Of a DNA stretch of 64,000 nucleotides, positions 1 to 7,152 are shown in pieces. Within the stretch, counting starts at the first letter, position 1. Each line of letters starts with the position of its first letter. The translations under genes and the position numbers were made by a program. The DNA comes from JAJEBT01 sp965221485 (GTDB lineage Bacteria; Pseudomonadota; Alphaproteobacteria; MPNO01; UBA830): contig OZ244893.1 in NCBI GenBank assembly GCA_965221485.1, positions 558,001 through 622,000 of the forward strand. Direction: 5' to 3'. The notes under the pieces were generated by a model. It saw only the letters and a program-made list of their open reading frames with translations. It was not told where the DNA came from and ran no database searches.

Positions 1-1350
1 GGCGACATGAACGTCATCAACAAGATGTTTGGCTGGAAAAACGATACGGATCGAACGAGAAAACTCGCCTGGGCGCTGGAACATCCGCTTCCGCCGGTCG
101 AGGTCGATCAGAGCGAAGCACCCTGTCAGGAATACGTCATCGAAAACCCGGTCGACGTCAACGAATACATGGTTCCCATTCGCCACACCGAATATGAACC
201 GGAGTTGACGGTGGGGTCCGGCAACCGCGTGGTGGCCGGGAAATATTTCGATGGCGGGACAGACCTTGGTTACAACCGCATGAATTTTCGCTGGGGGAAT
301 GTGGGGACCTTCCAGATCTCTCCCGGTTCACATATGTGGCAGGTGGTCTCCAAACATTACAAGGATGACGAACCGGTTCCGATTACGATGTGCTTCGGAC
401 TTCCTCCGAGCTGCACCCTGCTGGCCGGCGCCGGCTTTGATTACGTGATTCTGCCTCAGGGGTGCGACGAGATCGGCATCGCGGGCGCGGTCCAGAACCA
501 GCCGGTTCGACTGGTCAAGGCGAGAACAGTCGACGCCTATGCTGTCGCAGACTGTGAATTGGTTCTCGAGGGTTATGTCAATCCGCGCGATCGCCGCTAT
601 GAAACCGCCGAGTCTGAAGAAGCCGGTGTTCAGGGGCGATTTCACTTCCATCCGGAATGGGCTGGCTACATGGGCAAGGCCTACAAGGCGCCGACATTCC
701 ACGTGACCGGTGTGACGATGCGCGATCCCGCGACCAAGCCGATCATCTTTGCTCTCGGCGTTCACACCCTGGATGATCACAATATCGACACCACCGTTCG
801 TGAAGCCGCCATGTTCGCGCTGTGCGAACGCATGCAGCCAGGCATCATTCAGGATGTGGTCATTCCCTATCCGATGACCGACTGGGGCGGGTCAATCATT
901 CAGGTGAAAAAACGTAACCGGATTGACGAGGGCTGGCAGCGCAATTTCATGGCAGCCATCATGTCCACGTCCCAGGGATCCCGCATCTGCATTGCAGTGT
1001 CCGAGGATTCGGATCCCTACGATATGGACGACATCATCTGGAACCTCACGACGCGGGTGAACCCGCACACCGACATTCTCAATCCGATACCCGGAGGACG
1101 AGGACAGACCTTCATGCCGGCCGAACGAATGACTGCCGGCGAGAAGGAGTGGACCGCTTCCAATACGCGGTTTGAGGGAGGCATGTGCATTGATGCCACT
1201 GTGCCCTATGGGTATGAAAGTGACTTCCTTCGTCCCGTCTATGCTGTCGACAAGGTTACCTTGTCGGACTGGTTCAACGAGGAGCAATTGGCGAACGCAC
1301 GAAGCCGCATGAAGGGCTGGGTCCATAGCCTTTCCAGAACAGGTCGCTGA
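1..1350 (+). CDS. UbiD family decarboxylase, 5'-truncated by the window edge
   Basis: About 449 residues are visible. They match the body of UbiD-type decarboxylases, which use prenylated FMN to decarboxylate or carboxylate aromatic and alpha,beta-unsaturated acids in the cytoplasm. The reading frame is already open at base 1. The first visible residues (GDMNVINKMFG) correspond to the segment that normally follows about 50-60 N-terminal residues, so the ATG at base 7 is probably internal and the true start lies outside the window. Supporting blocks are GSHMWQ near residue 107, a Pro/Gly-rich stretch PQGCDEIGIAGAV and, near the C-terminus, the family-typical ISEDxDPYDMDDIIWNLTTRVNP-like segment (here with AVSEDSD). 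A perfect hairpin follows the stop codon. A second UbiD gene lies at the opposite end of the window on the other strand. The substrate cannot be told. Family confidence is high; 5' completeness is unknown. Confidence 0.85.
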   Translation, partial: GDMNVINKMFGWKNDTDRTRKLAWALEHPLPPVEVDQSEAPCQEYVIENPVDVNEYMVPIRHTEYEPELTVGSGNRVVAGKYFDGGTDLGYNRMNFRWGNVGTFQISPGSHMWQVVSKHYKDDEPVPITMCFGLPPSCTLLAGAGFDYVILPQGCDEIGIAGAVQNQPVRLVKARTVDAYAVADCELVLEGYVNPRDRRYETAESEEAGVQGRFHFHPEWAGYMGKAYKAPTFHVTGVTMRDPATKPIIFALGVHTLDDHNIDTTVREAAMFALCERMQPGIIQDVVIPYPMTDWGGSIIQVKKRNRIDEGWQRNFMAAIMSTSQGSRICIAVSEDSDPYDMDDIIWNLTTRVNPHTDILNPIPGGRGQTFMPAERMTAGEKEWTASNTRFEGGMCIDATVPYGYESDFLRPVYAVDKVTLSDWFNEEQLANARSRMKGWVHSLSRTGR

Positions 1351-1360
1351 TCTGTCCGGG

Positions 1361-1392
1361 CACCGCTGTCTGCCTGGTGGCAGACAGCGGTG
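1361..1392 (+). terminator. Perfect 14-bp stem-loop just after the UbiD gene
   Basis: Bases 1361-1374 (caccgctgtctgcc) pair perfectly with 1379-1392 around a 4-base loop (tggt), starting 11 bases after the stop codon. No T-run follows, so this is either an imperfect intrinsic terminator or an RNA 3'-end stabilising hairpin. The next gene is about 490 bases away, which favours a transcript end here. Confidence 0.6.
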
Positions 1393-1878
1393 TGGTTCGG
1401 GCAAACGGGCCTGACAGTTCTGGCCATAGCCGGCACGCCAAGAGGCCAGCTAAAGTAGCGGCCATAATCCTGGTGTTGTTAACGAGTATCGACATTCAAA
1501 ACCAATTCCGGATCCGCAACTGATCCTGAAAGATTTGAACTCTCCGTGGATTCTTGCGTCTGTATCAGGACAGGGCCTTCTGATGGAGCCCGTGGCCGGG
1601 GGCGGGCGATTGCCGGATGCGGATCGGGAGAAGCGGGACGTCAACAGGAGCTTGCAGGAATTCGGGACCGCGCCGATTGCGTTTCCGCTGTTCTCAAGTT
1701 CAATATGATGGTGTGACTGCGTATACTGTCTGTGAACGCCCTGGTCCCGGGGACTTCACTGCCTGACGGGCGGCGCCGGGCAAAGGCAGCCCGGGACAGG
1801 CGGCGGATGGGCCCGGTTCGCCTCAATGGTTTCCTGGCGGTCCGTTATGACGGCCGTGAAAGGCTCAGGAGGATACCG
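1393..1878. other. Non-coding stretch, nothing recognised
   Basis: Between the hairpin and the exported hydrolase gene I find no convincing coding sequence. The hydrolase frame is open from 1732, but that extension has no ribosome binding site and would bury the signal peptide. The segment presumably holds the promoter of the downstream gene; no clear -35/-10 pair was identified. Confidence 0.5.
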
Positions 1879-2700
1879 ATGCTTCAATTCCTTTTGCGCA
1901 TTTATGTTGGTGTTCTGGTGGTTGCAATGCTCGGGTTGCCAGCTGCGACCGTGAACGCATCCTGTGTTGGCATGGCCGAGGCGCCAGCGCTTCCCCATCC
2001 ATTCTTCGTGCGGGCTTCAAGCAATGGCACTGTGAACAGGGTGCCTCCCGGTCAGCTTCGTATCACCTTTGTCGGGCACTCCACGTTCGAGATCGAAAGC
2101 CCCGGGGGTGCCATCGTGCAGACCGATTACAATGATTATGTGAGAAGCCCCCGGATCCCTCACGTGGTCACCATGAACAATGCCCACAGTACGCACTATT
2201 CCTACATGCCGGAAGACTCGATTCTTCATGTCCTCAGGGGGTGGGATCCAGAGGGTGGCATGGCGCGGCACAATCTGGAATTTCGCGATCTCCGGGTGCG
2301 CAATGTACCGACCAATCTGAGGCCGATCGGCGGCGGAAAATTCACCAACGGGAACTCCATGTTCGTGATCGAGGGCGTTGGTCTTTGTGTTGTCCATATC
2401 AGCCATCTTCATCACTACCTCTCACCGGAACAACTTCGCGATCTCGGGCTGATTGATGTCGCATTCGCCCCCATTGATGGAATGTGGACGATGAGTCATG
2501 ACGAACTCTTCCGCGTTCTCACCGACATTCGCGCCCGCATCATTATTCCCATGCATTACGGATCGGTTATGGGAGTTGATACCTTTATTGCGCGGGCCAA
2601 GGACAAATGGCCGGTGCGGCATCTTGAAAGCGATACGATGTTTGTGAGCCTTCGAACCATGCCCAAAAAACCTGAAATTGTTTTTCTGGCCGGTCACTGA
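1879..2700 (+). CDS. Exported metallo-beta-lactamase-fold-like protein (UlaG-like)
   Basis: 273 residues. The start at 1879 is chosen because AGGAGG lies 5-10 bases upstream and the protein then begins with a clean signal peptide (about residues 1-28, hydrophobic LLRIYVGVLVVAMLGLPA, cleavage near VNA), so it should act in the periplasm. The mature part opens with the strand motif LRITFVGHSTFEIES (about 60-74), typical of UlaG-type metallo-beta-lactamase-fold proteins, and carries HISHLHHY (173-180) and PMHYG (225-229), which match later metal-ligand positions. The usual HxHxDH motif is replaced by NAHSTHY (101-107), so only part of the dinuclear metal site is visible and the protein may bind one metal or be inactive. 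It stands alone between the UbiD gene and the convergent map gene. Family assignment is moderate; no substrate is inferred. Confidence 0.7.
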   Translation: MLQFLLRIYVGVLVVAMLGLPAATVNASCVGMAEAPALPHPFFVRASSNGTVNRVPPGQLRITFVGHSTFEIESPGGAIVQTDYNDYVRSPRIPHVVTMNNAHSTHYSYMPEDSILHVLRGWDPEGGMARHNLEFRDLRVRNVPTNLRPIGGGKFTNGNSMFVIEGVGLCVVHISHLHHYLSPEQLRDLGLIDVAFAPIDGMWTMSHDELFRVLTDIRARIIIPMHYGSVMGVDTFIARAKDKWPVRHLESDTMFVSLRTMPKKPEIVFLAGH

Positions 2701-2721
2701 GGACTCCGTTTCCCGGAACGT

Positions 2722-3555
2722 TCAGGTCTGCAGGTAGGGTGGCTTGTGCAGCCCCTGAGGGGAGAAGGTAAAGACTTCACATCCGTCGGCCGTCACTGCA
2801 AGGCTGTGCTCGAACTGGGCGCTGAGTGAGCGGTCCCGGGTGACCGCGGTCCAGCCGTCTGAAAGAATCTTGGTTTCCGGCCGGCCGGCATTGACCATGG
2901 GTTCTATGGTGAAGAACATGCCCTCCCGCAGGGCGACACCCTCGCCAGGACGGCCGTAATGGAGAACCGATGGGGGAGCATGAAAATCTCGTCCCAGGCC
3001 GTGGCCACAAAAATCCCTCACCACGGAAAATCGCTGGCTTTCCACGAAACTCTGGATTGCGTGTCCGATGTCACCGAGCGTTGCACCGGGTCGGACGATG
3101 GCGATACCGCGCATCAACGCTTCATGAGTGACGTCCATCAGTTTCCGTGCCTTGAAACTGACTTTTCCCACCGGATACATGCGGGATGAATCGCCGTGCC
3201 AGCCATCGACAATCGGCGTTACATCGATATTGATGATATCGCCGTCGCGCAAAGCGCGGTTTCCCGGGATGCCATGGCAAACCACATGATTGATGGATGT
3301 GCAGATCGACCTTGGAAACCCGCGATACCCCAGTGGCGCAGGCCGAGCGCCCCGGGCAATGGTGAATTCGTGGCAAATTCGGTCGAGTTCTGACGTAGTC
3401 ACGCCGGGAACAACATGCTCCGTGATCATGTCCAGACACTCCGCCGCGAGGCGTCCGGCCTTGCGCATGGCCTCGAACTCCTGCGGGCCGTGTATCTTGA
3501 TGCCGACGGGGGCGCCGACACCGGCTTCACTGAATTCTGTATAGGTGTCGTTCAT
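2722..3555 (-). CDS. map: Type I methionine aminopeptidase
   Basis: 277 residues. The enzyme removes the initiator methionine from nascent proteins in the cytosol. All five metal ligands are present: D111 (NIDV), D122 (GDSS), H185 (CGHGLG), E218 (TIEPM) and E249 (FEHS), with the substrate-binding H94 in VCHGIPG. The frame continues to 3636, but the ATG at 3555 (MNDTYTEF) is preceded by GGGA and gives a normal family length with a slightly long N-terminus. It is the second gene of a minus-strand pair after sfsA (about 210 bases between them), an arrangement common in alphaproteobacteria. It converges with the exported hydrolase gene, about 20 bases apart. Function is secure. Confidence 0.95.
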   Translation of the reverse strand: MNDTYTEFSEAGVGAPVGIKIHGPQEFEAMRKAGRLAAECLDMITEHVVPGVTTSELDRICHEFTIARGARPAPLGYRGFPRSICTSINHVVCHGIPGNRALRDGDIINIDVTPIVDGWHGDSSRMYPVGKVSFKARKLMDVTHEALMRGIAIVRPGATLGDIGHAIQSFVESQRFSVVRDFCGHGLGRDFHAPPSVLHYGRPGEGVALREGMFFTIEPMVNAGRPETKILSDGWTAVTRDRSLSAQFEHSLAVTADGCEVFTFSPQGLHKPPYLQT

Positions 3556-3766
3556 GAGGTCCCGCAGCCGTGTTTCCGAGGTTATACGTCCGATCCAGCA
3601 TGTTCGTCCAGCCATACGCCAGCTCTTGGCCGACATGAAGGGGTCACCCGCCTCACAACTGGCGGGCCGGGCAGCCGTTTGCGAACAGCCGGATTCGCCA
3701 CAGTTTGTACCGTGACGAACCCGGGGTCATGGTTGCAGCGACGCTCCCCGCCCGAACCGGCGAGGT

Positions 3767-4501
3767 CTATCCCGGTCTGGCGGCATTTCCGTCTGACCCC
3801 TGCAACAGAACCTTGACAGGTTCGCTCAGCGTGATCTGCCCGGACGTTATATTGCAACGGTAACAGAGAACTTCAACGCCTCTCTTGCGCGCCGCAAGTG
3901 CGGCTTCGGCATAGGCGGGATCGATGTCACCCGCAAGGCGAAACCTGTCCGCATCACTTCGCTGGCACAGATAGAAGGTTACCGCGCGGGAACCCGCATC
4001 GGCCATTTTCGCCAGATCTGCCTGATGTTTGGCGGCCCTTGCGGAGACAGCGTCCGGAAACTCGGCGAGGCCGGGTTCGCGCATGAGGTGCACGTTCTTG
4101 ATCTCGACATAGCAATCGGGACGGCCACGGCCCTGAAGGAGAATATCAATGCGCGAATTGCCGTACCGGACTTCACGCCGAAGACTTTCATATCCCGCGA
4201 GTTCAGGAATGTGCCCGGCTTCCAGGGCTTCGGTGACAATGCCGTTCGGATGCTGGGTGTTGACGCCGACGAGCCGATCGCCCACACGAATCAATTCCCA
4301 CGTATAGGCGAGCTTTCGTTTCGGATTGTCCGAGCGGGACAGCCAGACTTCGGAACCCGGTGTCTGAACACCGGTCATCTTGCCAGTGTTGGGACAATGG
4401 GCCGTGACCGTCTCGCCGCCAGACAGTCGAACATCCGCGAGGAAACGTTTGTAACGCCTCACCAAAATGCCTCGAACCAGGGGCTTTCGGAATTCCATCA
4501 A
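3767..4501 (-). CDS. sfsA: SfsA family DNA-binding/nuclease-like protein
   Basis: 244 residues, full family length. SfsA was first described as a sugar-fermentation stimulation protein in E. coli and has a nuclease-like fold; its physiological role is not settled. Hallmarks are the N-terminal VRRYKRFLADVRL, the block TVTAHCPNTGKMTGV (about 32-46), the central SRIDILL and the conserved YVEIKNVHL (about 131-139), which carries the nuclease-like acidic residues. SDNPKRKLAYTWEL (about 56-69) is also typical. It is divergent from the CinA-type gene (about 80 bases between starts) and upstream of map. Confidence 0.95.
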   Translation of the reverse strand: MMEFRKPLVRGILVRRYKRFLADVRLSGGETVTAHCPNTGKMTGVQTPGSEVWLSRSDNPKRKLAYTWELIRVGDRLVGVNTQHPNGIVTEALEAGHIPELAGYESLRREVRYGNSRIDILLQGRGRPDCYVEIKNVHLMREPGLAEFPDAVSARAAKHQADLAKMADAGSRAVTFYLCQRSDADRFRLAGDIDPAYAEAALAARKRGVEVLCYRCNITSGQITLSEPVKVLLQGSDGNAARPG

Positions 4502-4580
4502 TGCACGCTAGCGGGGTCGGGTGACACTTTCAACCGCGACCTTGCTCGGCTATACATGCCATGCGCAATCGAGGATGAGC

Positions 4581-5384
4581 ATGAGTGACAAGTCGACCGT
4601 TACCGCCTGTTTGCTCCTGATCGGGAACGAACTTCTTTCCGGGCGAACCCAGGACAGGAACCTGTCCTTTCTGGCCAGGGAGCTCAATGAAATCGGTATT
4701 CAGCTGCGTGAAGCTCGCGTAATCCCGGATGTCCGGAAGGTGATTGTGGACACTGTCAATGAGTGCCGGAACCGTTTCGACTACGTGTTTACGACAGGAG
4801 GCATCGGGCCAACCCATGACGACATTACGTCAGAATGTGTTGCCCAAGCGTTCGGGGTCGGAATGTATCGTGACCAGGCGATTGTCGACCTGCTGAATTC
4901 CTACATGAAGCGAAGAAATCACTCGGGCATGAACGAGGCGCGGTTGCGCATGGCCACATTTCCGGAGGGTGCTGTTCTTCTCAACAATGAAGTGAGTGCT
5001 GCACCAGGCTACAAGATCGGAAACGTTTTCGTGATGGCCGGCGTTCCCAGAATCATGCAATCCATGTTTCGGGAGGCAAGACCACATCTCCAGGGGGGAG
5101 AGGTCATGAAAGCGCGAGGAATGGTTGTGGATTTGCCCGAAGGCACAATCGCTGAAGTCCTCGGGACGGTGCAGGATCGCTTTCCGGATATCGACATCGG
5201 ATCCTACCCGCAAATGCGCGAGACCGGATTCCGGGTATCTGTCGTTGTCCGGGGCACGAATCCCGACAGGCTTCAGGGTGTCATGGAGGAATTGCAGCGT
5301 TCCCTCAGCGCAATTGGCGGACATCCTGAAGAGGAAGATCTGGCAACCGCGCAATCACAGTCACATCCGGAAGAGCAAGGGTGA
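4581..5384 (+). CDS. CinA-type molybdopterin-binding domain protein (competence/damage-inducible protein A-like)
   Basis: 267 residues. It contains the MoaB/CinA N-terminal (MoCF biosynthesis-type) domain: LLIGNELLSGRTQDRN (about 10-25), the loop VFTTGGIGPTHDDIT (about 69-83) and FVMAGVPRIM (about 150-159). It lacks the C-terminal amidohydrolase (PncC) domain of full CinA, so it belongs to the short form common in alphaproteobacteria, whose exact substrate is uncertain. Start: the ATG at 4581 has GAGG 6 bases upstream; an in-frame ATG at 4575 is the alternative. It is divergent from sfsA and its stop overlaps the GTG of the next small gene by four bases (GTGA), implying translational coupling. 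Confidence 0.85.
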   Translation: MSDKSTVTACLLLIGNELLSGRTQDRNLSFLARELNEIGIQLREARVIPDVRKVIVDTVNECRNRFDYVFTTGGIGPTHDDITSECVAQAFGVGMYRDQAIVDLLNSYMKRRNHSGMNEARLRMATFPEGAVLLNNEVSAAPGYKIGNVFVMAGVPRIMQSMFREARPHLQGGEVMKARGMVVDLPEGTIAEVLGTVQDRFPDIDIGSYPQMRETGFRVSVVVRGTNPDRLQGVMEELQRSLSAIGGHPEEEDLATAQSQSHPEEQG

Positions 5385-5566
5385 GCCTTTTTCCCACCTT
5401 GCTCGGCGCTATGCTCGGAGCAGGGGTGTTACTCGTGATCATGGGGCTCAGGGTCCTGTCAAGCCGAAAACTGGACGATCCGGCGCGGCGGCGTGGATTC
5501 TGGCCGCTCAATGGCGGCCTGGTCCTTGTTGCCGCCTCCGTTTACCTGTTCGCAACCGGCCCCTGA
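5381..5566 (+). CDS. Small two-helix membrane protein of unknown function
   Basis: 61 residues starting with GTG at 5381, inside the GTGA overlap with the end of the CinA-type gene. Two hydrophobic segments are visible (about residues 5-23, LLGAMLGAGVLLVIMGLRV, and 44-58, GGLVLVAASVYLFAT), separated by a positively charged loop (SSRKLDDPARRRG). By the positive-inside rule the loop should be cytoplasmic. I do not recognise a family. Coding is supported by the four-base overlap and by the coherent membrane topology; there is no independent strong ribosome binding site, so it probably depends on coupling to the upstream gene. Confidence 0.6.
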   Translation: MSLFPTLLGAMLGAGVLLVIMGLRVLSSRKLDDPARRRGFWPLNGGLVLVAASVYLFATGP

Positions 5567-5679
5567 ACCAGCCGCCATCGCGCCAGAAAAGACGTCTGCA
5601 GCCGAAATGATCGGCTGTCTGCTTGCTGGCCGGCAAGGCCAGCCTGTCCAGCGTTTACGAAATAATATTGATTGGCAGG

Positions 5680-5967
5680 TCACAAACCTTCAACAACCAT
5701 CATGTTGAAGTCGGAAGCGCCCTCCCGTTTTGCCCTGGCCGCCTGATATTCAGGCGAGTTGTACATCTGTTTCGCCTGATCGACGCTGGCGAAGCGAATG
5801 ACAACAACCCGATGGGCTTCCCACGAGCCCTCCAGGACCTCGGCCGCACCACCCCGCGCGAGAAATTCGCCTCCGTATTTGGCAATGGCTTCGACGGCGA
5901 GTTTGCCGTATTCGCCGTAGGCCTCGTCATTGAACACTTCGACATTGGAAAGGATGTAGGCTGTCAC
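5680..5967 (-). CDS. DUF1330 family protein
   Basis: 95 residues, GTG start at 5967 with GGAG 7 bases upstream. The sequence shows the compact ferredoxin-like alpha/beta pattern of DUF1330, with the typical AYILSNVEVFNDEAYGEY start, the GGEFLARGG turn (about 32-40) and the VVVIRFASVDQAKQMYNSPEYQ segment (about 53-74). Members are small cytosolic proteins found beside catabolic genes; no activity is established. It is the last gene of the minus-strand run TctC, TctA-TctB, cyclodeaminase-like, DUF1330, 52 bases after the previous stop. A second DUF1330 gene lies near 35.7-36.0 kb, also beside a transporter. Confidence 0.85.
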   Translation of the reverse strand: MTAYILSNVEVFNDEAYGEYGKLAVEAIAKYGGEFLARGGAAEVLEGSWEAHRVVVIRFASVDQAKQMYNSPEYQAARAKREGASDFNMMVVEGL

Positions 5968-6019
5968 GGATTGTCTCCTGCTTTTCGGGTTGGGGCCCCG
6001 GTGTCATCGGACCGGGAGT

Positions 6020-7120
6020 TCAGTCGCGGATATCCTGCAGAAACCAGGAAGCCGGCAGTTTCCGGCCACGGCCAGCGGCCCGGGCCTTCTGATACACAAG
6101 TCCGCCGGCAGCAGCGAACTGCAAGCCCTGGTTCCCCATATTGTAGTAGAATGTCACCTGCTCGGAGCTGGAACGTCCCGCTATTCGACCTCGCACGAGA
6201 TCGTTGAAATCGGGAAACCCCGCATTGCGTCCCGGATGCCGTCGCTTTTCGGGCAGTCTCTTCGTTTGCTCCGCGGTACCGGCAATGAAGGCCATCGGGC
6301 TCGATGCAATCCCCGACCGGGCGTCCTTGCTGTCCTTGAGACGAAGCCCCTCAACTCCCTGTTTGATCGTGATATCCGCGCGATTGAGCACTTCCTCGCT
6401 GAATTCAAAGGGGCCGACATTGGTCAGATGCATGCCGGGCTCAATCCATGACCTCTCAAGGGTGGGTTCCATGGAGTCCGTTGCAGAAGCCAGGATATCG
6501 GCACCCGCAGCGGCTGCTTCAGGCGCCTCGACTGCGATAACATCGATATCCAGCTCGGCTGACATTTCCTGGCCGAAGGCTTCGCGGTTTTCACGCGTCG
6601 GGCTGAAGACACGGACCTGCTGGATTTCGCGCACGGCCTGAAATGCCATGAGATAGGTCCGGGCCATTCCACCGGAGCCAAGAAGGCCGACAATGCGTGC
6701 ATCCTCCCGCGCCAGATAACGCGCTCCCAGACCGGCTCCCGCACCAACCCGCATGTGCTGCAGGACGCCGTCATTGATCAGGGCCAGGGGTTTCCCGTTC
6801 CGCGTAGAAAACAGCATGACCAGTCCGCACCAGCGCCCCGGCTCGACACAATATTTTTCGGCGGTCCAGTGCCCGGCTTCATCGCGCGGCCAGGTCATGA
6901 CGTCCGATTTCATCCGGATGGCAAAAATATCGTTCCAGACTCCCTCCATCGTACCCCAGCGCCAGTAGCCGTCGTCTCGCTCGCACGGCGCATAGAAGTC
7001 GAGACGCGGCCGATGCAGGGCGCTTCCATCTTCCAGAGCGCGAAACGCCTGATCAAGGACCTCGATGGTTTCGTGCATTGACAGGAGATCGTCGACCACA
7101 TCGTTGTGAAGGAAAAGCAG
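6020..7120 (-). CDS. Ornithine cyclodeaminase / mu-crystallin family protein, probable CTG start
   Basis: 366 residues from the proposed CTG start. Members are NAD(P)-dependent enzymes: cyclodeaminases, opine-type or ketimine reductases and dehydrogenases. The Rossmann turn is GSGGMA (about 148-153), followed by an NAD-binding AVREIQQVRVFSPTRENREAF stretch; the RMKSDV block (about 69-74) holds the usual substrate-binding lysine. The first ATG or GTG in frame (GTG at 7099) would remove the conserved N-terminal strand. The CTG at 7120 restores LLFLHNDVVDDLLSM, which matches the usual family opening, and sits 7 bases after GAGGAGG; an in-frame TGA lies just upstream, so no other start fits. It follows the TctA-TctB gene by 32 bases. 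The substrate is unknown, possibly an amino or keto acid imported by the TTT system. Confidence 0.85.
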   Translation of the reverse strand: MLFLHNDVVDDLLSMHETIEVLDQAFRALEDGSALHRPRLDFYAPCERDDGYWRWGTMEGVWNDIFAIRMKSDVMTWPRDEAGHWTAEKYCVEPGRWCGLVMLFSTRNGKPLALINDGVLQHMRVGAGAGLGARYLAREDARIVGLLGSGGMARTYLMAFQAVREIQQVRVFSPTRENREAFGQEMSAELDIDVIAVEAPEAAAAGADILASATDSMEPTLERSWIEPGMHLTNVGPFEFSEEVLNRADITIKQGVEGLRLKDSKDARSGIASSPMAFIAGTAEQTKRLPEKRRHPGRNAGFPDFNDLVRGRIAGRSSSEQVTFYYNMGNQGLQFAAAGGLVYQKARAAGRGRKLPASWFLQDIRD

Positions 7121-7127
7121 GGCGAGG

Positions 7128-7134
7128 CCTCCTC
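7128..7134 (-). promoter_or_regulatory. Ribosome binding site that decides the CTG start
   Basis: Read on the minus strand this is GAGGAGG, a near-perfect Shine-Dalgarno sequence lying between the TctA-TctB stop codon (7153) and the CTG at 7120. No ATG, GTG or TTG lies at a suitable distance; the GTG at 7099 is 28 bases away. Confidence 0.65.
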
Positions 7135-7152
7135 AATTCAAGCAGGGCGCTG

